39,613 nt of DNA. Source: Chromatiales bacterium (ex Bugula neritina AB1). GTDB taxonomy: Bacteria > Pseudomonadota > Gammaproteobacteria > Granulosicoccales > Granulosicoccaceae. Below the pieces are notes generated by a model. It made no database searches. It was given only the letters and a program-made list of their open reading frames with translations, and was not told the origin of the DNA. Where the stretch lies: positions 1 through 39,613 of the forward strand of contig MDLA01000135.1 of the NCBI GenBank assembly GCA_001730015.1, given 5' to 3'. The position numbers and the translations under genes are program-made. Below are positions 17,277-26,053 of the stretch, piece by piece. Within the stretch, counting starts at the first letter, position 1. The number at the start of each line of letters is the position of its first letter.

Positions 17277-18188
17277 TTAAACATTGCTCACAGAATCCAG
17301 GCTATTTTCGATGATCTGAACAACCTCGTCAGTGATCGGGTGAGGAGGATTGTGTTTTTTCCGATACGCTACAACGCCGTCAGGCACCACTGAAAACAGT
17401 TTAGATAACCGAACGAGCTTACCTTCAGTTAATTTACGGTTGACTGATCTGGCCCATCCCAATGCAACGCCGTGTCCCTGCTCAGCAACACCGAGACAAA
17501 CCTGATACGAGCTGAAGACCAGGTTCTCTTGTCGGGGGGCGAGGCTTGTATCGAACTTTGTAAGAAAGGCCTGCCAGTCCAGATTGCCTTTGTTTTCATA
17601 GACCAGATGTAAGAGAGGCATTTGGCTGAGATCCGCTGCGGTAGGATTTCGTTTGCAGGTTTTGAGAAATTCAGGGGAGCACACTGGAAACACCAGATCC
17701 TCGGCGATGGTTTTTAGGTCGAATTCATGGCTGGCGCGAGCATTCGCTTGCAGGCCGAGATCGAACGGGATCTGTGTTTGCTCTATTGGTTCGTAGCTGG
17801 AATGGATAGTAAAGGCAATCTGCGGAAACCGTTCCTGTAAGGAATCTATAATCGGAGTAAGTATGTGTGTGGCAATTGATAAATCGCTGTAAATCATAAA
17901 TCGCGTATTTCTTCGGGAGAGATTACGAAGTTCAGTGGCTACTGAGCCAAGCTCAGCCAGACTGCGCTCTACGGTTTCATAAAAGCGCTTGCCGGCGTCA
18001 GTCAGTGTTACATCATGACGATGACGATTAAACAGCTGCACCGAGAGATTGTCTTCAAGCTGCCGCACCTGGCGGCTCACGCTGGCCTGCGATAGTGCGC
18101 ATTCGTCGGCCGCACGGGAAAAACTTTGCAGCCTCGCCGCAGATTCAAAAACCGCAAGTGTGCCCATTGGCGGCAGTGTTCGTTTCAT
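17277..18188 (-). CDS. LysR family transcriptional regulator, GcvA-like
   Basis: A 303-residue LysR-type regulator. The winged helix-turn-helix spans residues about 5-65 (LPPMGTLAVFESAARLQSFS, ALSQASVSRQVRQLED, LTDAGKRFYE), followed by a substrate-binding domain of the periplasmic-binding-protein fold. The LPPM-L-FE start and HTH resemble the GcvA/AmpR branch. It is transcribed away from the two-gene unit starting at 18292. A perfect T-N11-A dyad sits in the 103-base gap right at its own start, so it very likely regulates that unit and itself. Confidence 0.9.
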   Translation of the reverse strand: MKRTLPPMGTLAVFESAARLQSFSRAADECALSQASVSRQVRQLEDNLSVQLFNRHRHDVTLTDAGKRFYETVERSLAELGSVATELRNLSRRNTRFMIYSDLSIATHILTPIIDSLQERFPQIAFTIHSSYEPIEQTQIPFDLGLQANARASHEFDLKTIAEDLVFPVCSPEFLKTCKRNPTAADLSQMPLLHLVYENKGNLDWQAFLTKFDTSLAPRQENLVFSSYQVCLGVAEQGHGVALGWARSVNRKLTEGKLVRLSKLFSVVPDGVVAYRKKHNPPHPITDEVVQIIENSLDSVSNV

Positions 18189-18190
18189 AG

Positions 18191-18215
18191 TAGATATACC
18201 TATAATGAATATCTA
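18191..18215. promoter_or_regulatory. LysR operator (T-N11-A box)
   Basis: TAGATAT (18191-18197), eleven bases, then ATATCTA (18209-18215): a perfect 7-base dyad with the T-N11-A spacing of LysR-type binding sites. It begins three bases upstream of the lysR ATG and lies about 76 bases before the divergent gene, the standard place for autoregulation and co-inducer-dependent activation. Confidence 0.7.
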
Positions 18216-18291
18216 AAGACAAAATACGTGATTCTGAAAGTACATTTAATCTTATACACTAACATTTTTCAAATACCTGATAGAGGCTAAG

Positions 18292-18765
18292 GTGCATCAG
18301 AAAACATTGCACGATGCAGACATGCGTGTGGCCGTTCTTGCGGCCGAATGGCTGGTCACCATTGACACACCCAGTGGCGGCGTTGACTCCGTATTGAAAG
18401 GACTGGAGGAGGATTTATGCTTCGTCCAGGGGCCGTACGATTGCTGCAGCTACACCAATGGTGGTGGCATGCAACGCTTTCGTTGTCTGGAGGGATCGCA
18501 CGCTGGTAATGAAGAGTCTATTCAGCAAACGGCTGCTTCTCAGATTGTGGTGTCCATTCCTCAGGAGATTGCGTTGCTACAGCGTCTCTTCGACTCGGTA
18601 TTCAAGCACCATGTCAATGAAGAACCCACCATCAGAGTTCAGGAGGCCTTCGGCAGTCGATCAAAACTATTGGATGATAAGGAAAATCCTAATCGATACT
18701 GGAATCGAGCCGACATGAACACATTACACGGTCATGCAGTGGAGGTTCCTCATGAATCAAGCTAA
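18292..18765 (+). CDS. Conserved small protein of unknown function, coupled to a PEP-mutase family gene
   Basis: A 157-residue soluble protein starting at a GTG with AGAGG just before it; an internal ATG at 18322 is an alternative. No named family was recognised with confidence. The pattern of short strands and helices, and the segment VVSIPQEIALLQRLFDSVFKHHVNEEPTIRV, recalls the CutA/NIF3-type fold, where an H-x-x-EEP motif precedes a final strand. RYWNRADMNTLHGHA near the end looks conserved in style. Its 3' end overlaps the next gene by 14 bases, so the two are co-translated. Being under the LysR box suggests a role, perhaps sensing or accessory, in the same catabolic step. Confidence 0.6.
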   Translation: MHQKTLHDADMRVAVLAAEWLVTIDTPSGGVDSVLKGLEEDLCFVQGPYDCCSYTNGGGMQRFRCLEGSHAGNEESIQQTAASQIVVSIPQEIALLQRLFDSVFKHHVNEEPTIRVQEAFGSRSKLLDDKENPNRYWNRADMNTLHGHAVEVPHESS

Positions 18766-19573
18766 CGGTGAACTCGATTTCAGAGCCCTGCACAACGCCG
18801 ACGAGATGTTAATCATGCCCAACCCCTGGGACAAGGGGTCAACAAAAATATTCTCGCAGTGCGGATTTAAAGCATTGGCAACTACCAGCGGAGGTATGGC
18901 CTACGCGCTTGGCAAGCGAGACGGATATGTAACTAGGGATGAAGCTTTGCAGCATTGCCGGGATATCGTGTCGGCAACCGATCTGCCGGTTTCTGCTGAT
19001 CTAGAGAAAGGTTTTGCCGATACGCCGGAGTCAGTTGCCGCGATGATTCACGATGTAGCAGAAACAGGTGTGGCGGGGTGTTCAATTGAAGATTATACCG
19101 GTAATCCTGATCGTGCCATCTTTGATGAAAATCTGGCTGTTGAGCGAATTGCGGCGGCAGTTGAAGCGAAAAATACTTTAAACAGGGACTTTGTGCTGAC
19201 TGCGCGTTGTGAGTCTTATCTTTGGAACCAACCCGGACGCGATTCAGTGATCCGGCGATTGCAGAGATTTGCCGATGCAGGAGCAGACGTAGTTTTTTCG
19301 CCCGGCATGGATAATCTATCCGATATAGAAGTTCTGGTCCACTCGGTAAATGTTCCTGTCAATGTAGTGGTCAGCTCACCAAGCCGCCCTTTTGAAATAT
19401 CAGATCTACAGCGGCTGGGCGTAAAGAGAATCAGTATTGGATCATCGATGGCCCAGTTAATTTACGGATCGACAATTAAAATAGTGTCCGAATTCGCCAG
19501 AACACAGTCGCTGGATTTCATCAGTGAGGCAATGGATTACGAGGAGCTGGAAGCCTGGTTTTCGGAAACCTGA
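18752..19573 (+). CDS. Isocitrate lyase/phosphoenolpyruvate mutase superfamily enzyme
   Basis: A 273-residue TIM-barrel protein of the ICL/PEP-mutase superfamily. It shows MPNPWDKGSTKIF near the N terminus, ATTSGGMAYALG, PVSADLEKGFAD (metal-site Asp/Glu), GCSIEDYTG and TARCESYLW. The KKCGH catalytic signature of true isocitrate and methylisocitrate lyases is absent, so it is more like the oxaloacetase/dimethylmalate lyase/PEP-mutase-like group, which cleaves or decarboxylates 2-keto or 2-hydroxy acids. A GGAGG site before the ATG at 18752 sets the start, inside the end of the preceding gene. The reaction is not decided by sequence. Confidence 0.82.
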   Translation: MNQANGELDFRALHNADEMLIMPNPWDKGSTKIFSQCGFKALATTSGGMAYALGKRDGYVTRDEALQHCRDIVSATDLPVSADLEKGFADTPESVAAMIHDVAETGVAGCSIEDYTGNPDRAIFDENLAVERIAAAVEAKNTLNRDFVLTARCESYLWNQPGRDSVIRRLQRFADAGADVVFSPGMDNLSDIEVLVHSVNVPVNVVVSSPSRPFEISDLQRLGVKRISIGSSMAQLIYGSTIKIVSEFARTQSLDFISEAMDYEELEAWFSET

Positions 19574-19637
19574 GTGAGCCTTGCGGTGGTGGTACGACCC
19601 TATTGCCTAAAGCAAGTCATCCGAAATTGAAAGAGCC

Positions 19638-19682
19638 GAGCCTGCGCGACCAATTGATCGCGCGGTCTCAGTCCATTTTTTT
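19638..19682 (+). terminator. Rho-independent terminator after the PEP-mutase-like gene
   Basis: GAGCCTGCGCGA (19638-19649), an 8-base loop, then TCGCGCGGTCTC (19658-19669) pairs over 12 positions with one mismatch and one G-T pair. The run TTTTTTT follows at 19676-19682. It lies in the 198-base gap between convergent genes and terminates the plus-strand unit. Confidence 0.75.
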
Positions 19683-19771
19683 GGTGGTTCCCACTTCGGT
19701 GGCTTGCGAATAGCGGGGGACAAGTGAAAGTGTGTGTCGCGAATGCGCGCTGACGCAATTCACTCTTCGAA

Positions 19772-20929
19772 CTAGACCGCGATTTTGCCCGCCAGATACT
19801 GGGCGAAATCATAGTTGGGGCGTTCAAGGTGAGACAGGGGTCCGGGCGCTGCCAAGTTTGAGCAAAGGCCTTTGTACACTTTTTCTGTGCAACCCCGGTC
19901 TTCTACATTAACTTCATCAAGCAGGGTTTTGAGTGCGGTGAAATGCTCCCGCGCTTCTTTATCGTTCACGTACTCTGGTGACATACCACCCCCGAACATA
20001 ATATTCACCCGATCAACGCCGTCAGGGTGCAGTGATAAATACCAGAAATATCCAGGGGTCAGTGTGATCAGCAAACTGGGGTAAATCGCTAGCAAAAAGG
20101 TAGTACGCCGGCGGTCGCCCTGCATTCTTTCATTAGATGGGTGAGCCATAGCGATCTTTAGCGTATCGTCCTTGAGGATGGTGTGATAATTAAATGCTGC
20201 TAAACCGGGAGGGCAGTCCATATCTTCCAGTTTCGATAAACCGCCAATGGTGCCCCGGTGACATACCGGCAAGTGGTAGCTCTCCATGAAATTCTCTGCG
20301 AGCACCTTCCAGTTGGTGTTCCAGTTGTGCGTTTCAAAGAACGTTTCTTCGTAGTTTTCCATTTGATAATCGCTAATCAGCGCTTCCACTTCTGCAAGCG
20401 CCTCTGAAACAGGTGCTGCATCAGCATTCAGAGTTACCATAATCCAGCCCAGCCATTGCTCACAGCGCACTGCTGGCAGTCTCATGGATTTGCTGTGCTT
20501 GCAGAAAGTCGAGTTTTCAGCCATCGCTGGGGCGGCACGCAATTCACCACTAAGCTCATATGTCCACGCGTGGTAAGGGCAGACAATAGCGGATTTATTA
20601 CCGCGGCCTTCCAGTAAAGTGGACATACGGTGCAGGCAAACATTCGACTGCGCATGAAGTAGATCGTCTTTGCCTCTGACCACCATTATCGGTTGCCCGG
20701 CCAGCTCCAGCGTAAGGTAGTCTCCCGCCTTCGGCAGTGCACTTGCACGACCAGCACAGAACCAGTCTTGCCGAAATATATTCTCAAGCTCGCTCTCTAG
20801 AAAGGCCTCAGATGTGTACACGCTGGGTGGCATCGCCCGAGCATTTTCGAAAGGCAGCGCTGCATTGGTTGCCAGTTGAGCAATTGCATCAGGTGTTTGG
20901 GCAGATTCAGCTGATTGAGTAGTATTCAT
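19772..20929 (-). CDS. Rieske non-heme iron oxygenase, large (alpha) subunit
   Basis: A 385-residue ring-hydroxylating-type oxygenase. The Rieske 2Fe-2S ligands are Cys98, His100, Cys117 and His120 (CLHR and CPYHAW). The mononuclear iron site follows in NWKVLAENFMESYHLPVCH near residues 205-223. The overall form resembles choline/glycine betaine/carnitine monooxygenase-like alpha subunits more than classical aromatic dioxygenases. No ferredoxin or reductase gene is adjacent, so its electron donor must lie elsewhere. It is a single-gene unit convergent with the PEP-mutase-like gene. The substrate is unknown. Confidence 0.85.
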   Translation of the reverse strand: MNTTQSAESAQTPDAIAQLATNAALPFENARAMPPSVYTSEAFLESELENIFRQDWFCAGRASALPKAGDYLTLELAGQPIMVVRGKDDLLHAQSNVCLHRMSTLLEGRGNKSAIVCPYHAWTYELSGELRAAPAMAENSTFCKHSKSMRLPAVRCEQWLGWIMVTLNADAAPVSEALAEVEALISDYQMENYEETFFETHNWNTNWKVLAENFMESYHLPVCHRGTIGGLSKLEDMDCPPGLAAFNYHTILKDDTLKIAMAHPSNERMQGDRRRTTFLLAIYPSLLITLTPGYFWYLSLHPDGVDRVNIMFGGGMSPEYVNDKEAREHFTALKTLLDEVNVEDRGCTEKVYKGLCSNLAAPGPLSHLERPNYDFAQYLAGKIAV

Positions 20930-21346
20930 AATTAGTCATTCGGTAAGTTAGGGCAGGCTGGCCGAATAGCACCGATTCCGCCTCAGTTAACCCCGGCGGT
21001 TCTGATGCCACTGGCCGTTGCGAAAAGTCGGCAGCTTCTTTTTGTCTGAAACCGGTATTTGGCGCATAACTTCGGTGCAAGCCTCTCCGTTAATGGCTAG
21101 TTTATACGTGTTTTACGTCAATTATACATCTGAGGTTGTTGTGCTCATACAACTAATGGATCGTGTCGGCGGAATTTCGTCAATAGGTGTCGAATTCAAC
21201 CAGTTAGTCAATGCGCCATTGCCTGTGTTCATTTCCATAAATTGTGACGCCAACCCCCCGACGTAACCCCGCGACCATCAGGTAACTCTTGATCAATGCA
21301 AAATCAGGCATCATACTGTCATGACGTTATGGCAGTGAGAATAATT
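20930..21346. other. Intergenic region, 417 bases
   Basis: No supported gene. The short plus-strand frame around 21018-21266 has no recognisable protein, no ribosome-binding site and unusual composition. The interval should contain the promoters of the divergent Rieske oxygenase and secreted-repeat genes, but no strong -35/-10 pair was found. Confidence 0.4.
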
Positions 21347-22144
21347 ATGAGAATCCTACTTATACTGTTTGCTACATCGATGTTTGCAGTTTTACCATCA
21401 ATAGTATTTGCAGACTCCAGGTTAAACACAGGTCCGCTCCCGACCACACTGATCGACACGAAAGACTGCACTCTTACTGAGACTTATCCATGGGGTGGCT
21501 ATGGCTGGGATGGTGAAAAAACATGCAAAGTCACTAAACTGCGTTTTTTTGGTGCCGAGCATACGCTGTCAGGAACTAGAACAGCAGACACCTCGATAAA
21601 ATGGAGTAGAGATGACTTCGCCAATCAAACTTTGCGGTGCGACAGCTATCGACTGCGCACTAACTTTTCTGCAGGAACCAAAGAGTATAGTAGATCCCGC
21701 TATGACATCACATTCTTGAGTGATGACGCTATTCCAGCGAGCGCGACCAATGAAGACCTCTCCAATATTACAGCGCACATTTACACACGTGGTTTTAACA
21801 CCGGCCGCACCGGCATACTGACAGGCATCGATGCACTGGTAAATTTCAGCGCCGGTGCCTTTGCCACCGACAAAGGCTATCTGTTTATAGAAGATCGTGG
21901 TGAACGCAATGCCAACGGCGATAACATAGTCGAGAAATTCTCACACTGTTGGTTAAGAGACAGCGATGCAGAGGACATGAATGACACGGACAAGGAGTGT
22001 ATTGATACGCTACCTGTGGGGGATGGCTGGGGATGGGATGGAGTTACGTCCTGCCGTCTGAAGGTTAGTGATCCAGTGTGTGTGGACTCGCCACCAGTTG
22101 GGGATGGATGGGGATGGGACGGCGTGAGTTCGTGTAAAATCTAA
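21347..22144 (+). CDS. Secreted protein with C-x5-PVGDGWGWDG-x2-SC repeats
   Basis: A 265-residue exported protein. The ATG at 21347 begins a clear signal peptide (MRILLILFATSMFAVL, cleavage after VFADS or near). The central 140 residues are beta-rich and unrecognised. One diverged repeat lies just after the signal peptide (C-TLTETYPWGGYGWDGEKTC) and two nearly identical ones at the C terminus (PVGDGWGWDGVTSC and PVGDGWGWDGVSSC). The paired Cys and WGWDG core recur in secreted carbohydrate-active or adhesion-type proteins of marine bacteria, so a small disulfide-stabilised surface or binding module is likely. Function not assigned. Confidence 0.6.
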   Translation: MRILLILFATSMFAVLPSIVFADSRLNTGPLPTTLIDTKDCTLTETYPWGGYGWDGEKTCKVTKLRFFGAEHTLSGTRTADTSIKWSRDDFANQTLRCDSYRLRTNFSAGTKEYSRSRYDITFLSDDAIPASATNEDLSNITAHIYTRGFNTGRTGILTGIDALVNFSAGAFATDKGYLFIEDRGERNANGDNIVEKFSHCWLRDSDAEDMNDTDKECIDTLPVGDGWGWDGVTSCRLKVSDPVCVDSPPVGDGWGWDGVSSCKI

Positions 22145-22205
22145 TTTGGGTTACTAACCAACTGGCGCTTTTTGCGACTTCTACTGACTGTAATGTGCCC
22201 AATAC

Positions 22206-22234
22206 GGACGGTCAGTGTCTCGTTCCGACCGTCC
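22206..22234. terminator. Hairpin downstream of the secreted-repeat gene
   Basis: Perfect 8-base inverted repeat GGACGGTC/GACCGTCC with a 13-base loop, 62 bases after the stop codon at 22144. No T-run follows, so termination is only suggested. The rest of the 329-base gap up to 22473 shows nothing else. Confidence 0.4.
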
Positions 22235-22473
22235 AGTCCACGGATGTCAAAGTTAGCAGTTTGCGACTAAAATGTTTAGCGCACTCTCTATTTTGCATCA
22301 ATAATCAGATAGCAAAAACATTCATTCCTCTCGATTTCAATACTCCATGATTTGCCAACGTTTTGCAGATCTCCAACTATGAATTCAAATCTTCTTCACT
22401 TCATGGGATAATCCACCCGGTCGGATCAGCGGATTCGAGTTTCGATCATTGTAAATAGGGAGGTGTACAGTTT

Positions 22474-23040
22474 ATGGCGCTTACAATAAAAACGGCTGGA
22501 GCCATAGTTTCCGTTGTTAAGAATGATCCGAATTGTAAAAAAAACATAGATAGTATCTTAGCTTACATTCTACCCGATAGCGCCGGGGCAGCCGGTGGTG
22601 TTCGCAACTTTCTGATGGTTTTAGTAGATACCCCAAATTATGCAGCTGAGAAGCTCGTCAACAAAGCTCGGGACGCTGGTAGTTTTGTAGGTTTAATGGA
22701 TCCCGCGAAGGAACGATATATCGCTCCGAAAATATTTTCTAACCAAGACCCCGACGTTGACAAGCTGATCTGCACCGGTATAGCTGAAGCAACCGCAGCG
22801 GTTATCAAAACGGCGTTGCCTACAAACAAGGGATTGGCAGATATCGAGTCAGCACAGGCGATCAGCAGAGAAACCGGCATCGCTCACGCAGGCACACATA
22901 TCACTATGAAAGATGGTACCGATTATGTTTTTGATTGGCATACAACACTTGCCGTTGAAAATCCCACAATCTATCTTACGAAAAATTGGCACCAATGCAC
23001 CGGCGGAACATTATTCGAAAGGTTTGGTGGTTTTACATAG
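22474..23040 (+). CDS. Orphan protein of unknown function, possible papain-like fold
   Basis: A 188-residue protein with a good ribosome-binding site (GGGAGGTG about nine bases before the ATG), so it is probably real. No family was recognised and there is no signal peptide or membrane helix. The C-terminal half has an isolated Cys at the start of a helix (LICTGIAEATAA, near residue 99), a strand with His (HAGTHITMKDG, near 140) and DYVFDWH just after. Cys, then His, then Asp/His in this order and spacing is how NlpC/P60 or papain-like enzymes look, but this is inference only. It stands alone between gene-poor stretches, which fits an acquired gene or effector. Confidence 0.55.
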   Translation: MALTIKTAGAIVSVVKNDPNCKKNIDSILAYILPDSAGAAGGVRNFLMVLVDTPNYAAEKLVNKARDAGSFVGLMDPAKERYIAPKIFSNQDPDVDKLICTGIAEATAAVIKTALPTNKGLADIESAQAISRETGIAHAGTHITMKDGTDYVFDWHTTLAVENPTIYLTKNWHQCTGGTLFERFGGFT

Positions 23041-23558
23041 TCGATAGGCATCTTCTATATCAGTGGAAGTCTTCACCCAGTAACAGGGGAGACAGTTTGG
23101 TTCGTTGGCGGTAACAGCAGGAGTTTGTAACGAATCAGCGGTACTGACTTCTCTCGAAAGTTATCAATTTTCTTCCTCTGGGGGGAACTGATTGCGAAGT
23201 GTTCCGCTTTAAGCCCAATTGGCAGCCACCATTCAGTAAGCTGTAGATACAATAACGCCGTCAGGCAAGAATAATACGCACATAAACAGCAACTAACAGA
23301 AAGCCGGAAATAGCTGACAATCCTTTACGCGGGGTTGCTCATCAAATACGCGTAAACGGACATTCCAGACAGGCTCCCGACTGGCGGGAATTGGTCGATT
23401 CCTGCCGATAGTTGCCAGATTTTTCAGGTTTGTCAATACTCCATGTGGGCGTCTAAACAGTAGGGCGGCATTTCCGAACTTAGGCCGGCAAGCGTGCGCC
23501 CACTGCGGAAGTACGTATCACACTAATGTTTTACTTACTGGCGTTCATATTCCGGACT
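23041..23558. other. Gene-free stretch with a dispersed repeat
   Basis: 518 bases without a supported gene between the orphan protein and the GMC oxidoreductase. The only structure noticed is the 47-base repeat at 23398-23444, described separately. Confidence 0.4.
23398..23444 (+). repeat. 47-bp dispersed repeat, copy 1
   Basis: Matches 27040-27086 in the same orientation over 47 bases with about seven differences (CGATAG-GCCAGATTTT-GGTTTGTCAATAC core). Read on the minus strand both copies could be the end of the same decayed coding sequence (VLTNxxNLATI). Confidence 0.6.
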
Positions 23559-25091
23559 TCAGTGACTATGTTTTATATCTTCCAATATTAATTTCGCCGC
23601 TCTGTATCCAATCATCATACTGGGTGCGTTTGTATTTGCTGACGTTATGCCAGGCATTACGGAAGCGTCCGCCACCCACAGTCCATCCACGCCACGCACT
23701 TGTAAGGTGTTAGTGACAGGGGAATATTGATCGCCCATGGCCAGTGTACCTACCGGATGATAAGCCGTGCCGGACCGAGCTCGGACATGCGCTGTTATTT
23801 CTGCATCGCTCGTAACGGCGGATCCCGGGAAAACTTCGGGTGCCCGGTTGGCTCCCATTGGCGCATTGGCAAGTATATCGCGCAATCGCTTGAAACCACC
23901 GACCAATGTGAGAACATCCTGTTCTTCTTTAAGCACACCGAGATCAATATTAGGCGAAACAAGAGGGTCAGCGGATGCCAGCGTCAGAGATCCTCTGGAT
24001 ACAGGTCGACATACACCTACGTCGGCAAAGTAACCCGAGCCCGATGTTATCGACCTGCCTTTGTATCCGATCATGTATGGAATGAAGTGTATTTGGCACT
24101 CCGGCCTGTCATCATTGCGAGTAGCGGGGTTCACCCGAAAGAATGCACCAGCTTCTACAAAGTTAGATGTTAGTCTGCCGTTACGCTTGGCGAGCCATTG
24201 GAGCGGCGACATCGCCCACTGCAAACTCTGGTTCCAGACCAGGCCATAACCTGAATTACGACCTTCGTGATGTACGCCAATTACAGGATGATCGATGAGG
24301 TTCTGTCCAACTTGTTGAGAATCAACTTTTATATTAATGCCAAGTTCAATCAATTGTTCCGCGGGGCCGATTCCAGAGCGCATCAGTATTGAAGGCGACC
24401 CAATACTGCCCGCGCTTAACACAATGCCTCGTCGTGCACTCACCACCCGACCATCGATTAGTTCAACACACTTCAGACCGTTCTCTTTAAATAGAATTCG
24501 GTTTACGTTAGCACCGGTGATGACTTCTAAACCATATGAACGCTCGGCAGGTCTTAGAAATGCATCAGCTGCAGACCAGCGCCTTCCATTTCTACTGTTG
24601 GTATTGAATAAGCCCGCACTTTCGCGCTCTGGTGTTGGAGGTGCTGCGCTGTTGGCGTGAAACGACTTTGCAAAAGCCACAGACAAAGGGTGTGGGGTAG
24701 GAATTTGTTGAGGCTGCATTAACTGCTCAATATCGATAAAGTCCTGTTTAACATCGTCCCAGCGCCAGCCCGGTTGCTGCCAATTATCAAAATCGTCTTC
24801 TCGCCCTCTGAACCAAACCATCGAATTGATCGAACTGGAGCCGCCAATCATCATCCCGCGGTTGATGTTGAAGATTCGATTATTGGCACTCGATTGCGAA
24901 GTGGACTTAAATCTCCAGTCACGTTTACTTCCCATGGTGTAAAGCAGACCGAAAGGAATTTTTACCTGAGGCACTGCATCGCCAGGCCCGGCTTCGAGTA
25001 CGCAGACTGAGCCAATATTGGCTTGTGCCAAACCAGCTGATACCGCGCACCCTGCAGAGCCAGCACCAATTACGATGAAATCAAATTCCAC
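23559..25091 (-). CDS. GMC family oxidoreductase (choline/alcohol dehydrogenase-like)
   Basis: A 510-residue FAD-dependent alcohol dehydrogenase of the glucose-methanol-choline family. The FAD motif GAGSAGCAVS is at the N terminus. The family signature NRGMMIGGSSSINSMVWFRG lies near residue 80 and the active-site His in SGTAYHPVGTLAMGD near the C terminus. The open frame extends 39 codons further, but that extension reads through the integrase relic. The GTG at 25091 has GAGGA eight bases before it and starts directly at the Rossmann strand, so it is the likely start. Substrate unknown; BetA-like enzymes oxidise choline or other primary alcohols. Confidence 0.85.
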   Translation of the reverse strand: MEFDFIVIGAGSAGCAVSAGLAQANIGSVCVLEAGPGDAVPQVKIPFGLLYTMGSKRDWRFKSTSQSSANNRIFNINRGMMIGGSSSINSMVWFRGREDDFDNWQQPGWRWDDVKQDFIDIEQLMQPQQIPTPHPLSVAFAKSFHANSAAPPTPERESAGLFNTNSRNGRRWSAADAFLRPAERSYGLEVITGANVNRILFKENGLKCVELIDGRVVSARRGIVLSAGSIGSPSILMRSGIGPAEQLIELGINIKVDSQQVGQNLIDHPVIGVHHEGRNSGYGLVWNQSLQWAMSPLQWLAKRNGRLTSNFVEAGAFFRVNPATRNDDRPECQIHFIPYMIGYKGRSITSGSGYFADVGVCRPVSRGSLTLASADPLVSPNIDLGVLKEEQDVLTLVGGFKRLRDILANAPMGANRAPEVFPGSAVTSDAEITAHVRARSGTAYHPVGTLAMGDQYSPVTNTLQVRGVDGLWVADASVMPGITSANTNAPSMMIGYRAAKLILEDIKHSH

Positions 25092-25173
25092 CAGGATTTC
25101 CTCTTTGCATGTAAACGGAATGTCGGCTAACGGGCGGTCAGCGCCCCTATAGCCTCCAGGGGTGCTGTGTAGA

Positions 25174-25430
25174 TCAAATCTCAGTTTGTTCGGCGATTTC
25201 AAAGGCATCGTCTAATTCGACGCCCAGATACCTCACTGTACTCTCCAGCTTCGTATGACCGAGCAAAAGCTGAACAGCTCGGAGATTCCGGGTCCTCTTT
25301 TAGATCAGTGCTGGCTTCGTCCGACGCAGCGAGTGGGCACCGCACAGGCCGCTGTCGAGATCTGTGTCAGCTACCCACCGCTCGACGATCTGAGCATATT
25401 CACGATCACTGAAATGGCTACTTACCGCGT
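25174..25430 (-). pseudogene. C-terminal fragment of a tyrosine recombinase (integrase)
   Basis: On the minus strand this reads SDREYAQIVERWVADTDLD, then HSLRRTKPALI, an in-frame TAA, KRTRNLRAVQLLLGHTKLES, TVRYLGVELDDAFEIAE and the normal TGA at 25174-25176. These are the box II motifs of phage-type integrases: HxLRRT, LLGHT and the catalytic Tyr in VRYLG. The N-terminal two thirds, including the first catalytic Arg, is missing. One nonsense codon interrupts the rest. It abuts the stop of the anchor-protein gene at 25418, so this is a scar of a past integration or deletion event. Confidence 0.8.
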
Positions 25431-26032
25431 ATAATCTTGCCATAGTCACCTTTAAGTTTCAGCATCAGTGTGACGGCTGACTTGTCACGATTACGCCAAA
25501 ACCAGCCATGCTCACCCTGGAACTCAGCTTTAATAGTGCCGTTTCCTTTTGTAGCACCGCGACCTTTTTCGTACGTTATCGACTGCCCGCTGCCGTGTGC
25601 GTGCAGATCGAAATTAATCTTACCACCAGTTGACGTCCAGTCATAAAGTGCTTGATCGCCGTTGCCCATCACCAGCTTTATTTCGGTGTAGTCACCCGGC
25701 TCAAGTGTGAGGGTTATCGTATCCCGCCAGACTTCCTGCGCATGTGCGGTACTAAAGAACACGTCGATGATGCCCTCGATAAGATTGAATGATTGGTCAT
25801 TTCCATGCTGTTGCTGATCACGCTCCGCCTCATCATGCAGTTCCTGTTTAATCTCTCCCATTTCGGTCAATCCTAGCATCCGACCCGCGCTAGTGGGATC
25901 AATGCCATATTCTGCCGGCAACACAACAGCGACGAGAATCAAAACCGCTCCGATGACGGCAACAACGGAGGAGCGCCGAAGCTGAGCGAGGCTGGGCAAT
26001 TCATCCAAACCGGGTTTTTCAATGCTGAACAT
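25418..26032 (-). CDS. Membrane-anchored protein associated with HupE/UreJ
   Basis: A 204-residue protein with one N-terminal transmembrane helix (residues about 22-40) preceded by charged residues, then EYGIDPTSAGRMLGLTEMGEIK and a beta-rich extracytoplasmic domain. Proteins with this GIDPTxxGRxLGLTxMGEIK pattern commonly sit beside HupE/UreJ-type membrane proteins, as here: the hupE stop is 21 bases upstream. Function is unknown; a periplasmic accessory to metal uptake or binding is likely. Its end touches the integrase relic, so its C terminus may have been altered. Confidence 0.7.
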   Translation of the reverse strand: MFSIEKPGLDELPSLAQLRRSSVVAVIGAVLILVAVVLPAEYGIDPTSAGRMLGLTEMGEIKQELHDEAERDQQQHGNDQSFNLIEGIIDVFFSTAHAQEVWRDTITLTLEPGDYTEIKLVMGNGDQALYDWTSTGGKINFDLHAHGSGQSITYEKGRGATKGNGTIKAEFQGEHGWFWRNRDKSAVTLMLKLKGDYGKIIRGK

Positions 26033-26053
26033 AAATAACCTCTTAAATAGTGC

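Noticed and set aside
21018..21266. 82-codon plus-strand frame
   Set aside because: No ribosome-binding site, no recognised domain, and composition unlike neighbouring genes.
25092..25208. 39-residue N-terminal extension of the GMC oxidoreductase
   Set aside because: Part of it overlaps the integrase relic, and a GTG with GAGGA at the Rossmann strand gives the family-typical start.
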